Assembly (NCBI GenBank): GCA_951801995.1
Contig: CATOOY010000061.1
Span: forward strand, 1 to 6,157
DNA: 6,157 nt
Direction of reading: 5' to 3'
DNA from: an uncultured Erysipelotrichaceae bacterium
GTDB lineage: Bacteria; Bacillota_I; Bacilli_A; RF39; UBA660
A program made the position numbers and the translations under genes. This document shows, piece after piece, positions 5,516 through 6,157 of this stretch. Position 1 is the stretch's first letter. Each line of letters starts with the position of its first letter. Below the pieces are notes generated by a model. The model was not told the origin of the DNA, did no database searches, and saw nothing but the letters and a program-made list of their open reading frames with translations.

Positions 5516-6157
5516 ATGTTTTTTATTCTTTCCATTTTTACTATTTTATGGATTATTTTATTTATAGAACAGATATATATAGTTTATAAACAAAACAGTA
5601 AACCTTATTTATCTGATTTTTTGGCTTTTTCTTTAAAAGATGTTCCTAATAATCGAAAATCAAATGAACTTTCTTTATTGGTTGATAGGAAAATTGGTAT
5701 TAAAGCATTTGTTTCTACTTTTTTTTATTTAATAGAAAAAAATGTTATTTTGGTAAAAAAAGAACCAACAGATATTGAATGTACATATTTAAAAGAGAAG
5801 GAAGAGGAAGCAAATCTTTCTTTAAATGAACAGTATTTTTTATCCATTTTTTTTGGAGGGATTGGATCAAAAGAAAAAGTAAAATTGTCTGAAATGATTT
5901 CTTTTTCTAAATATTATTCGAATAGAACCAATTTACTTATGGAATATACCATATGGAAAAGAATAGCTTATCAAGATGTGAAAGAAGAGTTTTTCGAACA
6001 GAAGAAAGGATATAGGGGTATTTTTGTGCTTGCTATTTTAGGGTTTTTACTTATCTTATTTAATTTTATCTTTAAAGTAAATTCCCCTTTTATTTATACT
6101 TTATTTTTTCCTATTTGTTTTTTATATTTTTACTTTAAATGTACTTATAAAAGAACA
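5516..6157 (+). CDS. Membrane protein resembling the C-terminal half of DUF2207 (YciQ-like); 3' end outside the window
   Basis: The frame is open from ATG 5516 to the end of the window (214 codons, no stop). AGGAGG lies 8 nt upstream. A hydrophobic helix at residues 2-24 is followed by a soluble region of about 140 residues and two more hydrophobic segments (about 168-187 and 190-208). The soluble part has the layout of DUF2207 C-terminal regions: a DGKID-like turn (VDRKIGIKAFVSTFFYLIEKN, residues 56-76, where the family has D-x-K-I-x-x-x-D-hxATLhDLxxRG), then L-N-E-Q-Y-FLSIFFGG (103-115) matching the family's ExxhLxxLFGG, then an ISFSKY linker before the paired helices. The large N-terminal extracytoplasmic domain of full-length DUF2207 proteins is absent. 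The family's function is unknown. The assignment is by eye, and the C-terminus, where the family often has a GFxxYL motif, is not in view. Confidence 0.6.
   Translation, partial: MFFILSIFTILWIILFIEQIYIVYKQNSKPYLSDFLAFSLKDVPNNRKSNELSLLVDRKIGIKAFVSTFFYLIEKNVILVKKEPTDIECTYLKEKEEEANLSLNEQYFLSIFFGGIGSKEKVKLSEMISFSKYYSNRTNLLMEYTIWKRIAYQDVKEEFFEQKKGYRGIFVLAILGFLLILFNFIFKVNSPFIYTLFFPICFLYFYFKCTYKRT

Overview
The window is a stretch of very AT-rich chromosome from a low-GC Gram-positive bacterium (Bacillota, Bacilli/Erysipelotrichia or an uncultured Mollicutes-like gut lineage). This rests on strong GGAGG-type ribosome binding sites, A/T-ending codons, and a mrnC-rlmB-sigH gene order that matches the Bacillus cysS-mrnC-rlmB-rae1-sigH neighbourhood. 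Trp is written as TGG throughout and the TGA ending rlmB looks like a true stop, so the code appears standard and not the Mycoplasma one.

Left block (1-2734, + strand): a tightly packed operon whose promoter lies outside the window. It holds rbgA/ylqF (50S assembly GTPase), mrnC (Mini-ribonuclease III, 23S rRNA end maturation), rlmB (23S rRNA 2'-O-methyltransferase) and a SigH/Spo0H-type sigma factor. Three consecutive genes serve late 50S/23S maturation. The reading frame of rbgA stays open to the left edge of the window, and the extra residues look faintly like part of a LysM domain.

Middle (2742-3859): a TIGR01212/YtqA-type radical SAM gene on the - strand ends 7 nt from sigH. Its start faces a 182-nt divergent intergenic region with an extended -10 promoter for each direction and helically phased A-tracts between them.

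Right block (3860-6157, + strand): a YfcC/DcuC-like multi-pass transporter with an unusual Lys/Thr-rich central loop, a strong intrinsic terminator, then a well-formed promoter driving a membrane protein that resembles only the C-terminal half of DUF2207 (YciQ-like) proteins and runs off the window.

I see no RNA genes, CRISPR arrays, insertion sequences or phage genes. Most of the content is conserved housekeeping. I did not find a convincing new system; the best leads are the rbgA upstream frame, the clustering of 50S maturation genes, the very short leaders behind all three visible promoters, and the two unusual membrane proteins.
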